Shown: piece after piece, positions 23,094 through 35,600 of the stretch | Position numbering within the stretch: position 1 is the first letter of the stretch | How the letters are laid out: each line of letters opens with the position of its first letter | Assembly (NCBI GenBank): GCA_008477525.1 | Contig: SPDT01000007.1 | Span: 3,348,001 to 3,412,000 of the forward strand | Direction of reading: 5' to 3' | Length of the DNA: 64,000 bases | Origin: Hypomyces perniciosus | Taxonomy: Eukaryota; Ascomycota; Sordariomycetes; Hypocreales; Hypocreaceae | Program-made: the position numbers and the translations under genes | Notes under the pieces: model-generated | The model's database searches: none | What the model was told of the DNA's origin: nothing | Seen by the model: only the letters and a program-made list of their open reading frames with translations

Positions 23094-25944
23094 ATGCCTC
23101 CCCAGCTCGGCGCCACCTTTGTTCCTGGCAACGACGATGACTACTATATGCCAGAGGTTGTAGCGCCATCTCCCCAAAGGTGTGTCAGCCACGCTCGTCT
23201 TCCTCTGTCTACTGGTTTTCTATCCCTATCCCCTTTCTCCTGATTCACCCTGCCCGGCCTTCAATCCCACTGTCCAAATGGAGCCGCCCAAGCGATTCAA
23301 GGTGGGGCCATTACTGACGTCTCCATGTTCCTCTTCTCCAGGGTGACCCCTCAGGTGCCGCAAAACATGCAAGAAGACCTCCAACGCATGGAACTCGAAG
23401 CCCGAGAAGTCGAGCCACGGGGTCAAAAGCCCAACAGGATTGTCCAAACTGACGCCGACGCCGACATCCGAGCCTACAAACAGGCCAACGACAGCCGGAA
23501 AAACCAGCCTGACAGCATGGACTATGATGCACCGTCATTCTCACCGTTTCCCAAGGTTACCGGCGATAATGTACCGCCGGCAGACGACGAGAAGGAGCGG
23601 ATTCTGTGGAAAGCTCGCAACCATGTCCTGCACTCCCAGAATGTCTCTATGCAGATTACCTGGGCGCGCGACGTGCTGAACTGGGCCGAGATTTCCATGG
23701 ATGCCGCCACTCGAGAGGCGTCAGAAAGGGGCGCCCGACCCGCGACTCCACGCATAGAGCACGAACTGCGCAACGACGCCGTCAATATCATCAAATATCT
23801 GGCTGAACAGGATCACCCAGACGCCTTGTACATACGAGCCAAATGGCTCGAGTTTGGCAAGTTTGGGGAACGGATCGACAAACGAGAGGCGTACACGGGC
23901 TATAAGCGAGCGTCAGAACTCAGCCATTCGAGATCCGAATATCGAATGGGTATGTTGTTCGAACAGTCCAACGACATGTCCAAGGCAAAGGAGCATTACT
24001 ACAAGGGTCTAAGCTTGAAGGACTCGGCAGCCCTATATCGCATGGGAATGATGAGTTTGCTCGGTCAACATGGTGAGTCTAGAGACTACCCTGGAGGGCT
24101 AGAGCGCATCCGGGCTGCTGCCGATAGCGCCGACGACGATGCGCCACAGGGCGCCTACGTGTACGGCATGCTCATCGGTCGAGATCTGCCCGACATTAGC
24201 ATCCCTGATGGCATCTTGCCCTACGCCGTCGATACAGCCAAGATGTATATCGAGAAGGCAGCTTACTTGGGATTTGCCAAGGCACAGCTCAAGATGGGTC
24301 AAGCATACGAGCTCTGCCAGCTGGGCTGCGATTTCAATCCTTCCTACTCCCTACATTACTACGGGTTGGCGGCCAAGCAAGGGATTCCAGAGGCAGCACT
24401 TGGTGTCAGCCGGTGGTTCCTGTTTGGTTATGAAGGTGTCTTCAAGAAGAATGAGGAGCTGGCGTTCAAATATGCCCAAGAGGCAGCATCCGCAAAGCTC
24501 CCGACCGGAGAATTTGCTATGGGCTACTATTATGAAATCGGCATTCACGTTAACAAGAACATTTCAGAGGCACGCAGGTGGTATGAGCTTGCTGCCGATC
24601 ATGGGAATAATGATGCTGTTGGCCGCTTGGACTCATTGAATGCAGACAGGAGTCTTTCGAAGCAGGACCATGAGACGACGACGCTCACGCGAATCAAGTC
24701 ACAACATGGATCGCAAAGAGGCAAGCGCCCAGAGAGATTCAAGCAGCCCCAACAAATGCCAACGGTGAGTGAAGGGAGTGGCCCCCCGACCCCAGTGAAC
24801 GAGAACGGCCCCCCATCACTCCCAAAGCTGGTTACGTCGGTGCAGTCTCCTCGGGTATCGCCTCTTCCCTCTCCGGGCATGCGGCCAACACTTGTGACGG
24901 AACACCACAACTTTCCTGATCCGTCAAGGGCATCTTTTATCGGCGCGGACCGGCAACCAGCCTCCAACATCCGTGTGGAGGGTGGCGGACAGCCCTTGCG
25001 TCCGCAGTCTGCAGCACCTTATCCCGTCGACGACCGGCCGCAGCCCCTGAATGTCCGACCAAAGTCGACAGCGCCATACCCCGAAGATGAAACACGACCG
25101 AGCCAGCCGCACCACAACGACAGCTATTCTGGACCTCAAGCAGACCGGCCAATGAGCGCATTTGGTATCAAGCCGCAGGGAAATGCAGGTGGACCAGGAC
25201 CAGGGCCAGGATCAGGACCAAGACCTATGCCAGGATCCCAATCAACCGGCAACCTTTATCCACCCTCACAACCACCCCCGCATTCGGGCGGCCGCGGCAG
25301 AGGTTGGGATGGCCAAGGCCCTGGAGGTTATCGACAGGGGCCTGGTCGCCCATATCCAGGCGACGGCAGACCGGGGAATTCCCAACCCTATCCAAACAAC
25401 AATGCAGGCGGGAACCGATTACAGAAACAGCCACCTCCAAGACAGCCTTATGGCGGCCCACCAGGCGGTCCGCAGGGTGGACCTCCACCACACGGTGGCA
25501 TGCCACCGGCTGGCGCAGATCCTGGGTATGGGCCCCGCACATCGTCCCAGGCGCATGATCGATATCAGCGGGCTCCTGGCGGCCCAGACTATCCGGAGCG
25601 GACCGGCTCGTTACCCCCTCAAGATTTGAGGCAGTCAAGAGTACCAACCGGCCTCCAATCGTCACCGGGCCCTCAAGGGCCTGGAAACGCGCCAAGGCCT
25701 GGCCCCGGAAGAGTTGGAACTGCGCCTCCTGGTCCAACTTCAGGACAGAAGCCTGATTTACAAAGTTCAAGCCCAGCGCCTAGCACAGCATCAGCGCCAG
25801 CCAAGCCGAGCAAAGGACCCGCGACATTCGAGGACATGGGAATTCCACAAGGTAAACAAGACGGTGACTGTGTAAGTATTCCCCAAATAGTGTTTGCCTT
25901 TGGATAAGAGAAGCTAACAGGGGGCGAATCAGGTTGTAATGTGA
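23094..25944 (+). CDS. SKT5: Chitin synthase activator Skt5/Chs4 (Sel1 repeats, CAAX tail)
   Basis: Activator and anchor of a class IV chitin synthase at sites of wall growth and septation. Three exons (23094-23179, 23342-25871, 25933-25944) give 875 residues. After an N-terminal tail, Sel1 repeats run from about residue 150 to 440 (for example AYTGYKRASEL, MYIEKAAYLGFAKAQLKMG, RRWYELAADHGNNDAVGRL). A long Pro/Gly/Gln-rich disordered tail covers about 460-860. The protein ends GDCVVM: the last exon is only 12 nt and codes VVM plus the stop, completing a CAAX box for farnesylation, as in yeast Skt5. That ending supports the splice call. A gctaac branch site lies before the last acceptor. The start is the first ATG joining the frame and has no strong competitor. 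Confidence 0.85.
25872..25932 (+). other. Last intron of SKT5, splitting the CAAX codons
   Basis: 61-bp intron with donor gtaagt, branch gctaac and acceptor atcag, placed directly after the Cys codon. Reading through it gives CVSIPQIVFAFG and a stop at 25905-25907, with no prenylation motif. Confidence 0.85.
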
Positions 25945-27359
25945 GGGAGTCCACAGAACTTCAAGATTTACACATGTACATGTGCATTTGGCCATGTGGT
26001 GGATGGAGGACAGTAACTAAAAAGCGAATATTGGTTCATTATCGATAATCAAGCAATGGTGGTTGCGTGAGCACACCCAATTGGACATGGAGAGAAGAGG
26101 GTTTGGATGGTCCACGGAGGATTGGTTTTTATGCCAGAGCAGATATGCCGAAGTGCTCCGGCCTTGATGGTTGTCAATGGAGAGAGGGGGGTAATCCGTG
26201 GCTATGGATGGCAGAGAACGTACGAAGTAGATGAGAGGCAAATACATGCATGACAGGTCTGCATGTTCAGAATGGATGAACGTTGCCAACCCAATGCTCT
26301 TGTTCAGCTGACTTGATAGTATGTATGTGTACTTCGTATGTCGGTAGGCATATGACCTGTCCTTGTATACGCCACCCCTTTTGATCGAAGCCACAATCCG
26401 TATCACAACCAGCCTTTTACTAATAGCATTTTTAGATACACTGGTAGTGCTTTGGCTCGCAGTACTATTACTCGGTACTTCGTGATTTGTACAAAGTAGT
26501 ACAATGATGCCGAAATGCACATAGTCGGGCGATTTGGGCGGATGTCTGTGGGGCCGAAGGCGCCCGACACTCCGAGATCGCAACGTGCCGGGTTCGGAAT
26601 TAGCAATAGGAGCCGCCCCGGGCTCCGGCGGCCTCTTTACGGAGTACAGGTTCTTTGTAGTCGGCACCCAAAAGAGAGAGTTTATGAGTAGGCCTCTTAC
26701 GGAGTATACAATAAGCTAAGTGAGGCAACACCAAGTGTTGCTGGTCCAGATAGAAGGACTCAATTGGTGGTATTAAGCAATTCTGATCAATGCGTAGTTG
26801 GGCTCGTCGGCTCGTTACAAACCAAAACGCCGACGGGAATAAGAATCACAATGACCCATCATGTATCATGCAGCCTGCCGAGCACGGCGGACGGTTCGGT
26901 TACGACTCGTAATATTTACAAGGAGTAATGAGTCTGGGGTATTACTCGTATCCTTGCCCCATTTGTTTACCGACACGAGAACTTCCTTTAGTTTTTTTCT
27001 CCTATGCCTAACTCTCTTGGCTGAACTGTACGGCAAGCACACAAAATCTACACATAACTAATGCATCATATATACATAAGTCCCTGAATCTCCTCGGTTT
27101 GCTTCAAGAGGACAGCGTCCCCACCGAGTGTATCCTATCGGCGCGTTAGCAAAGTACCGGCTTAGTTGGCGCTGTATGTTACCGCTGGTTTTTATATGTA
27201 ATCACGTTCCGTCTTCGCTCATCTTTCCTCGGTCTCGGTCACGGACGTTTTTCCTGCCGCCCCTGTCGTGACATAAAAGGATGAATTAGCCTGTGTGGTG
27301 ATGACACAACCTGGCCAGGGAGCTACCACGTTTTAATTCTTTTTGCAAAAGCTTGAAAG
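25945..27359. other. Intergenic region upstream of the MFS gene
   Basis: No supported gene. It contains TACGGAGTAC at 26638-26647, TACGGAGTAT at 26698-26707, a GC-rich patch near 26540-26635, and one copy of a 32-bp word (26659-26690) whose partner lies beyond the transporter. Confidence 0.45.
26659..26690 (+). repeat. 32-bp dispersed repeat, copy 1
   Basis: Matches 29493-29524 at 26 of 32 positions in the same orientation (shared core AGTCGGC, CCCAAAAG, GTA end). Four of the six differences are transitions. The two copies flank the MFS gene. Confidence 0.5.
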
Positions 27360-29110
27360 ATGGGTGCTGGGCCGGACATGACGACCTCGTCAAGCAGCGA
27401 TGCTATTGACCTCGAGAAGCAACCCGAATCGCCCTCCGCTGAAACATGTAACAGTCCCCTCGATGGGAAGACGTCCCACAGCTTCGAGAAGGAGGTGGGT
27501 AAGGATGGAGGCAAGATAAATGGCGATGCAGACAGGAGAAAATGGCGGAGGGAAAGAAGCAGCACGTCAGAAGAAGGTGGTGGTGAAGGTGGAGCGCGGA
27601 CCGACGACAGTGATAACGACGGCCATGAAGGCCAACGAATCAGTGGGAGGTCAACAATGATTCATCGAGTCCTCAGCCGAGTGACATCGAGATCAAGTGT
27701 TGATCCGGGCCCGCCTCCAGATGGTGGGTGGTTGGCTTGGTCACAATGTAAGTCACCATTGCCATCCTTCTCGTCTCGAATATTATCTTTGTTCTAATGT
27801 GTAATTCTTGATAGGCGTGGTCGCTCTTCTGGTCATCTTAAACACCTGGTAGGCTCCATCCCTTGACAGACATACATCCTTCACCCTCATCTGACCAATC
27901 TCCTCTTCCAGGGGCTGGATCAACTCATTTGGATCTTTCCAAGCCTACTACACCGCACAACTCGGTCGCTCAGCCAGCGAAGTGTCGTGGATCGGCTCTC
28001 TCAACGTCTTCCTGCTCTTCTTCGTCGGCACCTTCACTGGCCGCCTTACCGATGCTGGGTACTTCCGAGTTGTCTTCCTGACGGGCTCTATCCTCTCCAT
28101 CGTGGGGATCTTTATGATTTCGCTGTGCACGAAATACTGGCAGTTGTTGCTTTCACAGGGGATATGCATGGGCATTGCTCATGGATGTCTCTTCTGCCCA
28201 GCAGTGGCTGTTGTTTCGACATACTTCTCCCGAAAGCGTGGCATCGTTCTTGGTATCGCTTCCTGTGGCAGTGTAGCTGGTGGGCTCATCTTCCCAAGCA
28301 TGGTCCGCCAGTTGCTTCCATTCATTGGGTTTCCATGGACAGTCCGTGCCATTGGATTCGTTCAACTTGGCGTTTTGGTCGCCGCCAACCTGCTAGCTCG
28401 CACTCGGGTAAGGCCACGGAAGGCCGGTAGTCTTGTCGACTGGTCGGCCTTTAAGGAGCTCGAGTATGCCTTTTATGCAGTGGGTGCTTTCTTTGTGCGT
28501 ATAAACACGTATGTAGGGTGTGGTGACTGATTGCCCGCTAACCTTGACGGCTTAGAACTACTGGGGCGTATACTTTGCCTTCTTCTACATTGCCGCCTTT
28601 TCTCGAGATGCTCTGCACCCTCCTCTGTCGTATCCCGATTCTCTCAACCTCCTGCTTATACTCAATGGTATCGGCGTCATAGGCCGCGTGGTTCCAAGCC
28701 ACTTTGCGGATCGCATTGGGGCGATTAACGCTTTCATTCCGGTCTCCGTCACTGCCTCGATGCTCCTCTTCTGCTTCATTGTGATCAAATCACCCGCAGG
28801 ACTCTATGTCTGGGCTGCTTTTTACGGCATCAGCGCCGGTGGGGTCCAAAGTCTCCTCCCTACCGGAGTGGCATCCTTGGTAACCGACCTACGCAGGTTA
28901 GGCACGCGTCTGGGCATGGTGTTTACCATTGTGAGCTTCGCCGTGCTTACGGGTCCACCGATTGCTGGAGCCATCGTTGGCAGCCCAGCTGGATACACGG
29001 GAGCCAAGATATTTGCGGGTAGCTCCATTGCAGTGGGAGCCGGGTTTCTGATGGCTGCCAAAGTGGTGAGGATGCACAAGACCGGACAGGGTTGGACAGG
29101 GAGGATATGA
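27360..29110 (+). CDS. MFS transporter, monocarboxylate-porter-like (Mch family)
   Basis: Plasma-membrane or organellar transporter of the major facilitator superfamily, close in style to fungal Mch4/Mch5 and animal monocarboxylate carriers; the substrate cannot be read from sequence. Four exons (27360-27747, 27815-27848, 27912-28494, 28556-29110) give 519 residues. The first 120 or so are a charged, Ser/Glu-rich cytosolic tail ending PPPDGGWLAW, the typical opening of this family. Twelve membrane helices follow, with SFQAYYTAQLGRSASEVSWI after helix 1 and FSRKRGIVLGIASCGSVAGG in the middle. The second exon is only 34 nt. An alternative start at 27378 would shorten the tail by six residues. 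No regulator or enzyme gene adjoins it to suggest a substrate. Confidence 0.85.
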
Positions 29111-29492
29111 TGATGAATCCCGGGCTTCACAAGAAGGGTTGGATGCGTATCTAACACATAATCATAATCCTCAATTCAAAAGGAAATGGAACAGTCGGAG
29201 GGGAGTACGCCAGGAATTTCATATGGGGATTAAAAAAAAGAATATGGAAAGACTTGTTGTCATTGTTCATGATGATGAATGAATGAATGAGATGGGTGGA
29301 TAACCTGGAGTTGGTACTTTAGTCAGCCAAGCAAGCAAAAAACCCCGCTTCGTAGTTATTAGATATTCGTTAAGATTGGTATTCCGGTTCCTAGCTTGGA
29401 AATTCACAATGGAACCTTTGTATCTGCCTTGAATCGTACATAAATAATACTGCTGAGGAATATGATCTTTTGCAAAGCGGCGGCGCGGCGAA

Positions 29493-29524
29493 AGTCGGCC
29501 CCCAAAAGGGCGAGCCTATGGGTA
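29493..29524 (+). repeat. 32-bp dispersed repeat, copy 2
   Basis: Partner of 26659-26690, same orientation, six differences. Similarity stops at both edges. Confidence 0.5.
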
Positions 29525-29726
29525 ATACCATTCTTGGTAACGCCCGAGAAAGGTTGACACATCATGCCTACGTCTTATATCCATACCCAGAGACTCCTGT
29601 TGGCCAGGATAGGAAATTGTTGGTGGTCAGCGGTTCCGACTCTTTGGCTATTGGCTGTGACTGACTCGGGTACAGGATCCGGGCTCGGGAAAAAGGCCCA
29701 AGTGCATGGAGTCCAGTTCATATGAC

Positions 29727-29762
29727 CCGTCTCTTGGTCCGTCTCATGATCCGTCTCACGAT
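29727..29762 (+). repeat. 12-bp tandem repeat, three units
   Basis: Units CCGTCTCTTGGT, CCGTCTCATGAT and CCGTCTCACGAT follow one another without gaps. Non-coding as far as can be seen. Confidence 0.8.
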
Positions 29763-30111
29763 CCATTGCCACCAACAGAGCACTAGTAAAGAGGTCTGCC
29801 GACTTGAAATCCCCGACTTGACCGTTTGACCCGCCAAAATTCGCGTGTTGGCTAGAGAGGTGTCTGGGACACATACAGACAGTCCAGTGTATCTTTCGTC
29901 TCCTAAGCAGACCCTCGCCAACATGGAAGCCGCTAATATGGAAGACTATACTCCGTATACCCCCAGGAAACACCGGAGGGAGATGCTAGATATCTAGCCC
30001 CATTCCACCCCCCCCGTTCTTTCTCTTCCAGCTCTTCTGGTTTCTCAATGATGCAGAAAGTGGTGAGAGGGGCCAATATCTTCTAGGCCTGGCGTTGCTC
30101 GTCTATCTGTT

Positions 30112-30137
30112 TCTCTCACTCTCACTCTCACTCTCAA
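30112..30137 (+). repeat. CTCTCA/CTCACT microsatellite in a probable leader
   Basis: About four 6-bp pyrimidine-rich units lie 55-80 bp upstream of the peptidase start codon. Such CT tracts are common in fungal promoters and 5' leaders. Confidence 0.6.
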
Positions 30138-30192
30138 CCACGTATTCATTCCCTAGGTACGCAGACTACAACAAAGCGTCACTAACAACATC

Positions 30193-32172
30193 ATGCCGTC
30201 TCGTCGCAACTGCCTCTTCGTAGGCTACTGTTCACTCCTGGCCATCGCCAGTGTCAGAGCCTCTGAGACTGTCACCCCCCAAGGAGATGCTTTTAACTGG
30301 GACTCCATCACACCCAGCCCTGACCTTGAGTACCAGGACTGTTATGGAGAATTGAAGTGCGCCCGCCTTGAGGTACCTCTTGACTGGCTCAACGAGACAG
30401 ATACGCGGAAGGCCATCATCGCCATGCTCAAACTGCCCGCCTTGGTCCCGGATGACGACCCTGCCTTTAGCGGATCCATTCTCACCAACCCAGGAGGCCC
30501 TGGCGGCTCTGGCGTCGAGTTCATTCCTCTCATAGGCAGACATCTCCGCCGTACTGTTGATAAGCCTGGTCGTCGACACTATGAGATTGTCTCCTTTGAC
30601 CCTCGCGGTGTTGGCCGTACCATCCCACGTTCTGACTGCTTCAACAACGACCTTCTGGCTCGCAATGCCTACCACATCGAGACTCACGCCAATGGTCCCA
30701 TCACTGATGGGGACCGGGCAATCGCATATAGCCTTGCAATGATGGATGCTTTTGGTCAGCGCTGCGAACGGGCCACTGATGCCATGGCTTATGTCGGCAC
30801 CCCGAGTGTCGCCCGTGACATGGTGGAGATTATCGACAAGATTGACGAGCTGCGCAAGCGAGAGGCTGCTCAGCGACAAGGTCAGGGAAGGTACCACGAT
30901 GAAGAATCTCAAAACCGCCTAGAATTGAAGAAGAGATCAGCCACGCTGGACAATGAACCCGGAAATGTTCCTCGATTGCAGTACATTGGTTTCTCCTATG
31001 GGACTGTTCTTGGTAACTACTTTGCCTCCATGTTCCCCGGTCGTATTGGCCGCTTAGTCCTCGATGGAGTCTGTGATATCGATGACTATTCCACTGGTCC
31101 GGTAAGTGGTCATTATCAATATCACCCCGAACGATGAGAAAGACCATGCGAGCTAACCTCTAAATATTTTTTGCACTTATAATAGGGCTGGCTCACCAAT
31201 ACTGTTGATGCCGAAGAACTCTTTGACAATTTCGTTGAAGGCTGTGCTGCTGCCGGCCCCAAGGCCTGCGCCCTGGCTCGCGACAACAATGCCAGCGCTT
31301 CTAGCATCAGAACCCGATTTGACGCTCTTCTTACCCGTCTGGATGAGAAACCACAAGCATTCCTTACGCCCTCCGGCGATTCCGTCGTCATCACTGCAAA
31401 TGACATTCGTTACATCGCTGCCCTGGTGCTCTACAAGCCTATCGCGCTCTTTCAGGATCTTGCCAAGGACCTCAATGATTTCCTTTCAGGAAATATCAGA
31501 AAGATGGCCCTCAAGATCATTGCGTCTGGTGGGATGTCTACCTTGCGTGATGCTTGCTCCTTCAACAACACTGACGCCCCTAAACCTCGGATTTACGAAG
31601 CGCAGCACGCGGTAGTCTGTGGCGACGGTGACGATATTTCCGACAAGGGCCTCTCCTGGTGGCGCAAATATGCCGATGCTCAAGTCAGCATTTCCAGTCT
31701 CTTTGGCGGGCTATGGACCACCGTCCGTCTCCCCTGCTCCGGCTGGCGGACTCGCGCCAACTGGCAGTTCAAAGGCCCCTTTACGACCCCGGAGGCTGAC
31801 CCATCCCTCGCCCAAGGCCGTCCAGCCGCCCCGATCCTCTTCCTGTCCAACCGCCTTGACCCCGTCACTCCGCTCCGCGCCGCCCGCAGAATGGCCACAA
31901 TGCATCCCGGCGCTCGTGTTGTCGTCCAGGAGGCCATGGGCCATTGTGCCCTCGCTTCCGCTCTCAGCAAGTGCACCAAGAGCATCGTCGCTGACTACTT
32001 TGAGTCTGGCACCTTGCCCTCTGGAGAATCAACTTGTCAAGTTGAGTGCGGCCCCTGGGATACGAACTGCATGCCCATTGACAACAGCGGCGACGAAGAA
32101 GAAGCCGCTTTCGCCTGGTTCAATAGAGAGAAATCTCTTGACTTGAGGAGGCCTCCCCTGGGGGTGCTGTAA
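30193..32172 (+). CDS. Secreted alpha/beta-hydrolase, tripeptidyl-aminopeptidase-like (MEROPS S33 type)
   Basis: Probable extracellular peptidase that removes short peptides or proline-type residues from the N-terminus of substrates. Two exons (30193-31101, 31186-32172) give 631 residues. Residues 1-23 look like a signal peptide (NCLFVGYCSLLAIASVRA). The oxyanion-hole region is SILTNPGGPGGSGV. The predicted catalytic triad is Ser268 in GFSYGT, Asp528 in LSNRLDPVTP and His556 in GHCAL, all intact. The C-terminal TAP-like domain has paired cysteines (CSGW, CTKS, CQVECGPWDTNC). A charged insert near residues 220-260 (RKREAAQRQGQGR) precedes the Ser motif and is not typical of bacterial relatives. 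The intron lies just after CDIDDYSTGP. Confidence 0.88.
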
Positions 32173-32692
32173 TCGACTTGGGGAATTGCCGAGGTGAAGA
32201 TGAACAGCCGTAGTCTTTTTTGCATAAATAGAAAGCATTGATAGTAAGAAGAGAAGACATGAAATAGAGAACACGTTACAAAAGTTAGTAACTTGACACC
32301 CACGGAGTCATACTAATCTCATGTCCATAACCATATCATGGTGCTCAGAGAGAGCAAACTCCTTGACAACTTAGATGCTTCCATTATCAAGATCTGTCAC
32401 GATCAGTGAGTTTTCCATGAGCAGGCCCCACGTGTATCCAACTTAGCTCACAATGAATCAAGATTAATCGGTCAGGTATTTTCATTGGACACTATGGTAA
32501 TGTGATCAGTGACGGGACGACTCTGTCTCCCATCCCAAACCTCCTCTACCATTACATCTAGTGCCGCAGCTTCAAAGGATTATGCTACTCGCCCCAAGAA
32601 ATCTAGTTTCAAATCGTCTCAATCAACAGCAAATATGTATCCCACAGCAATTCATCAAATGTAACCACACCACTTAGAACACCACATAACAT
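32173..32692. other. Intergenic region between convergent genes
   Basis: 3' regions of the peptidase and the repeat-rich secreted protein. No supported feature. Confidence 0.5.
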
Positions 32693-35600
32693 TTACTGTA
32701 CCAACTCCCAGATGTAATCATCGTTCAGTCGCTCAAGTCCGGATGGTGTCCAATGCCAAACACCTTTGCGAGCTACCGACTCGACAGTCTCGCGCTTGAC
32801 ACGTTGGGGAGCGGCATTTGACCGACAAGCAGCAGCTTCGCAGCTGTTGTCAGTCCAGCCCACCTTGAAGTCGTCACCCCACCAGACACGAAGCTCCAGG
32901 CCGACGTGCAAGGTGATCAAGACTGATGTGACGTTGGTGTATCCGTCGAACTGAACTGGGGTTAACTGGCAGTTTCCATGAGGGAAGTCGGGGCAGGCTG
33001 GTATACGCTTGGCCTCTGACCATGCGATGGATTCTTCTTTCGTGGAGCCCGAGCTGTAAGTGTACGCTGAGATCTCAAACTCGCACCACTGTTCGTTGCC
33101 CTCAGCTGCGCACCCAAGGCTTGCGCCTTGAAAGTCAAATCGGAAGCAAGGATTGGCTGCATTTGGACCGACCCCAATTTCCGCTGTGTCTCCAGTCCCA
33201 GTCGTCTTGACAGAGGATGATAGAGCAGGGGGAACAAATTCTACGAGTTGCCCTCCGGATGAAGGAATGTAGGATTGAGATACTTGTGAAGATGGAGGTG
33301 AAATAAGGAATCCTTCAGAGAACCAAAAATCTCCTGATGGGTTGAACAGCGGGCCAGGTTTAGCATCGTCGGACTGCCTTGGTTAGTTACTGTCATCGCA
33401 ACAAGAGGAGAAACAACACAAGAAGACCTACATTCAATGTAATGTTGCCAATATTACCACCATTGGGGCACATCGAGGGGACACTTGAGCCACTAATCGT
33501 TGATGAGGTCCGCGGAAGCGCTGTGGCAGTGATAGTTAGGAGGGAAGGCGACAAAGTATTATCGCCACCAAGTGCCGATGACAGACTTGCAGCCAGCGAT
33601 GTGTTCTCAGAAAGCGTGTTGGTGGAGGTGGAGTTGCCCCAGCCAGACCCGGACGCTAGAGAACTACACATAGTCAGGAAAAATACACAAGTAAAATGGA
33701 TTGGTCTCCGGCTTACCTCTCTTGGCGTCGCAGCGCACGCTTGTTGGGGGAGAAGGGGGATGGAATAGTCACGGTAGCCATCGTGGTCAGAGGGAAGTTG
33801 AGTGTGTACGTTGTCGTCTGTTCTGGGATAATGTTTGTCCATGTACTGGTCTGAAGGGTCGTGGTGATGAGCGGCGAGCCTGGCACGGGGCCGTACATTG
33901 CCTCGGTTGGGACCGAACCACCGTTCTACGGTAGTCCAGATCCCGAAACTGGAGCGCCATTACCCCATTGACTATTGTATGGAGCAGGCAACACAGACGG
34001 TCCTCCAGGCCCAGCGATAATAGTCAAAATCGATGTGCGGGTTCCAGTCATCGTCTCCGGCACTGACACAATACCGGAGACAACAGCGGATGGTGGAAAG
34101 GGGAAGAGGGTTTGAACGCTGTTTGCTGGCGTCCCGTAGCCATTGAGGCTGGGGATGCCAAACGTGTTCATGACGCCACTTGAGAGAGCAGGGTTAGGCG
34201 AAGGGAAAGGGAACACGCCAGTCAGCACTGGAGCTGTTGGGTGCCCGAGTCCTGGAATGCTTGGAGTAAGGACGACTGTTTGAACAACTGGCGTGGCCAC
34301 GCCATCTGGACCAACGACACCCACTGTGATGCAAGTGGTGACGGCACCATTTCCAGGGGTGAATGGTGGGATACCTCGGGGAAGGTCGGTAAGTGCTTGC
34401 CCAGGCACAATAGAAGGGTAGCCAATGCTGGTCTGGGCAGGAAGAGCACTGCGTGAAGCATCAGGGGTAAGGACGACTGTCTGGACAACAGGAGTCACCA
34501 AGCCATCAGGACCCACAACGCCAACCGTAATGCAGGTAGTGACGGCATCATTTCCGGGGGTAAATGGTGGAATACCTTGAAGGGGGCCGGTCACTTGAGG
34601 AACCGCAGAGGGGAAACCAAGACTGGTCGCGGTGGGAAGGGCGTTACTCGCTGGTATGACAAACGTCGATTCAACGACTGTAGGAAGACCATCGGCGCCG
34701 AGAATAGTGTAGCTTGTACACGAAGTGACAACATTGGCACCAGCTGCGACATTAGAAAGTTGTGAAGGATATCCAGGGAAGCCACTGATCTGATTTGGAA
34801 CACCAGTGATGACATTGGCTGGGCCAGGGTTGGTGGCGGTTGGATTGGGAACAACCCAGGTTGTGTTGACCACGGTTGGAAGACCATCAGGTCCTAGGAC
34901 GGTGTAGCTTGTGCAAGTTGTAACGCCGCCAACGCCCGCGGCGGTTCCAGCACCCTGAGAGGGATATGCAGGGAAGCCGCTGATTTTATTTGGAGCGCCA
35001 GTGATGACGTCGGTTGGACCAGCGTTGGTGGCAGTTGGATTGGGAATAACCCAAGTCGTGTCAACGACAGTTGGAAGACCGTCAGGTCCGAGAACAGTGA
35101 AAGTTGCGCAGGTGGTGATACCAAAGCCGCCAGCGCCTGGTCCAAGAGGCGATAGAGGACTTGGGCCGGAGGTGACCTGATTCGGGAAACCGGAGAGGGT
35201 TGGATAAGGGGCACCAGAGGAGGCTCCTGCAAGTGCTGATTGCGTGTTGATTGGTCCAGGCAAGACCAAAGTTGATTCCACCACAGTTGGCAGTCCGTTA
35301 GGTCCAAGAAGAGTGTAACTGGTGCAGGTAGTGAACCCAGGCCCGTTGGGTGAGCCCTGGTTAGCACCGGGAATGGATAGAAGATTAGAAGGAGCCGGAG
35401 CCGTTGCGGCGGTCGCAGCGACAACCCAAGTGGAGTGCACAACAGTCGGAAGCCCATCGGGACCGAGAATGGTATAACTTGTGCATGTAGTCACACCAGC
35501 ACCAGCTGAGGCCGCTGGGCCAGTGAGAGGAACAGCAGCGCTTGTGGGGAATGCGGCAGCAGTAGACACGGCTTGAGGGGCGCTATTGACATTGCTAGGC

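Larger units (their letters stand above)
29111..30192. other. Intergenic region between the MFS gene and the peptidase
   Basis: No supported gene. It contains the second 32-bp repeat copy (29493-29524), a short 12-bp tandem repeat (29727-29762), an ATACTCCGTA word (29948-29957) and a CTCTCA tract in the probable leader of the next gene (30112-30137). Confidence 0.45.

Noticed and set aside
26576..26610. Possible tRNA B-box (GGGTTCGGAATT)
   Set aside because: No matching A-box and no cloverleaf could be drawn around it.
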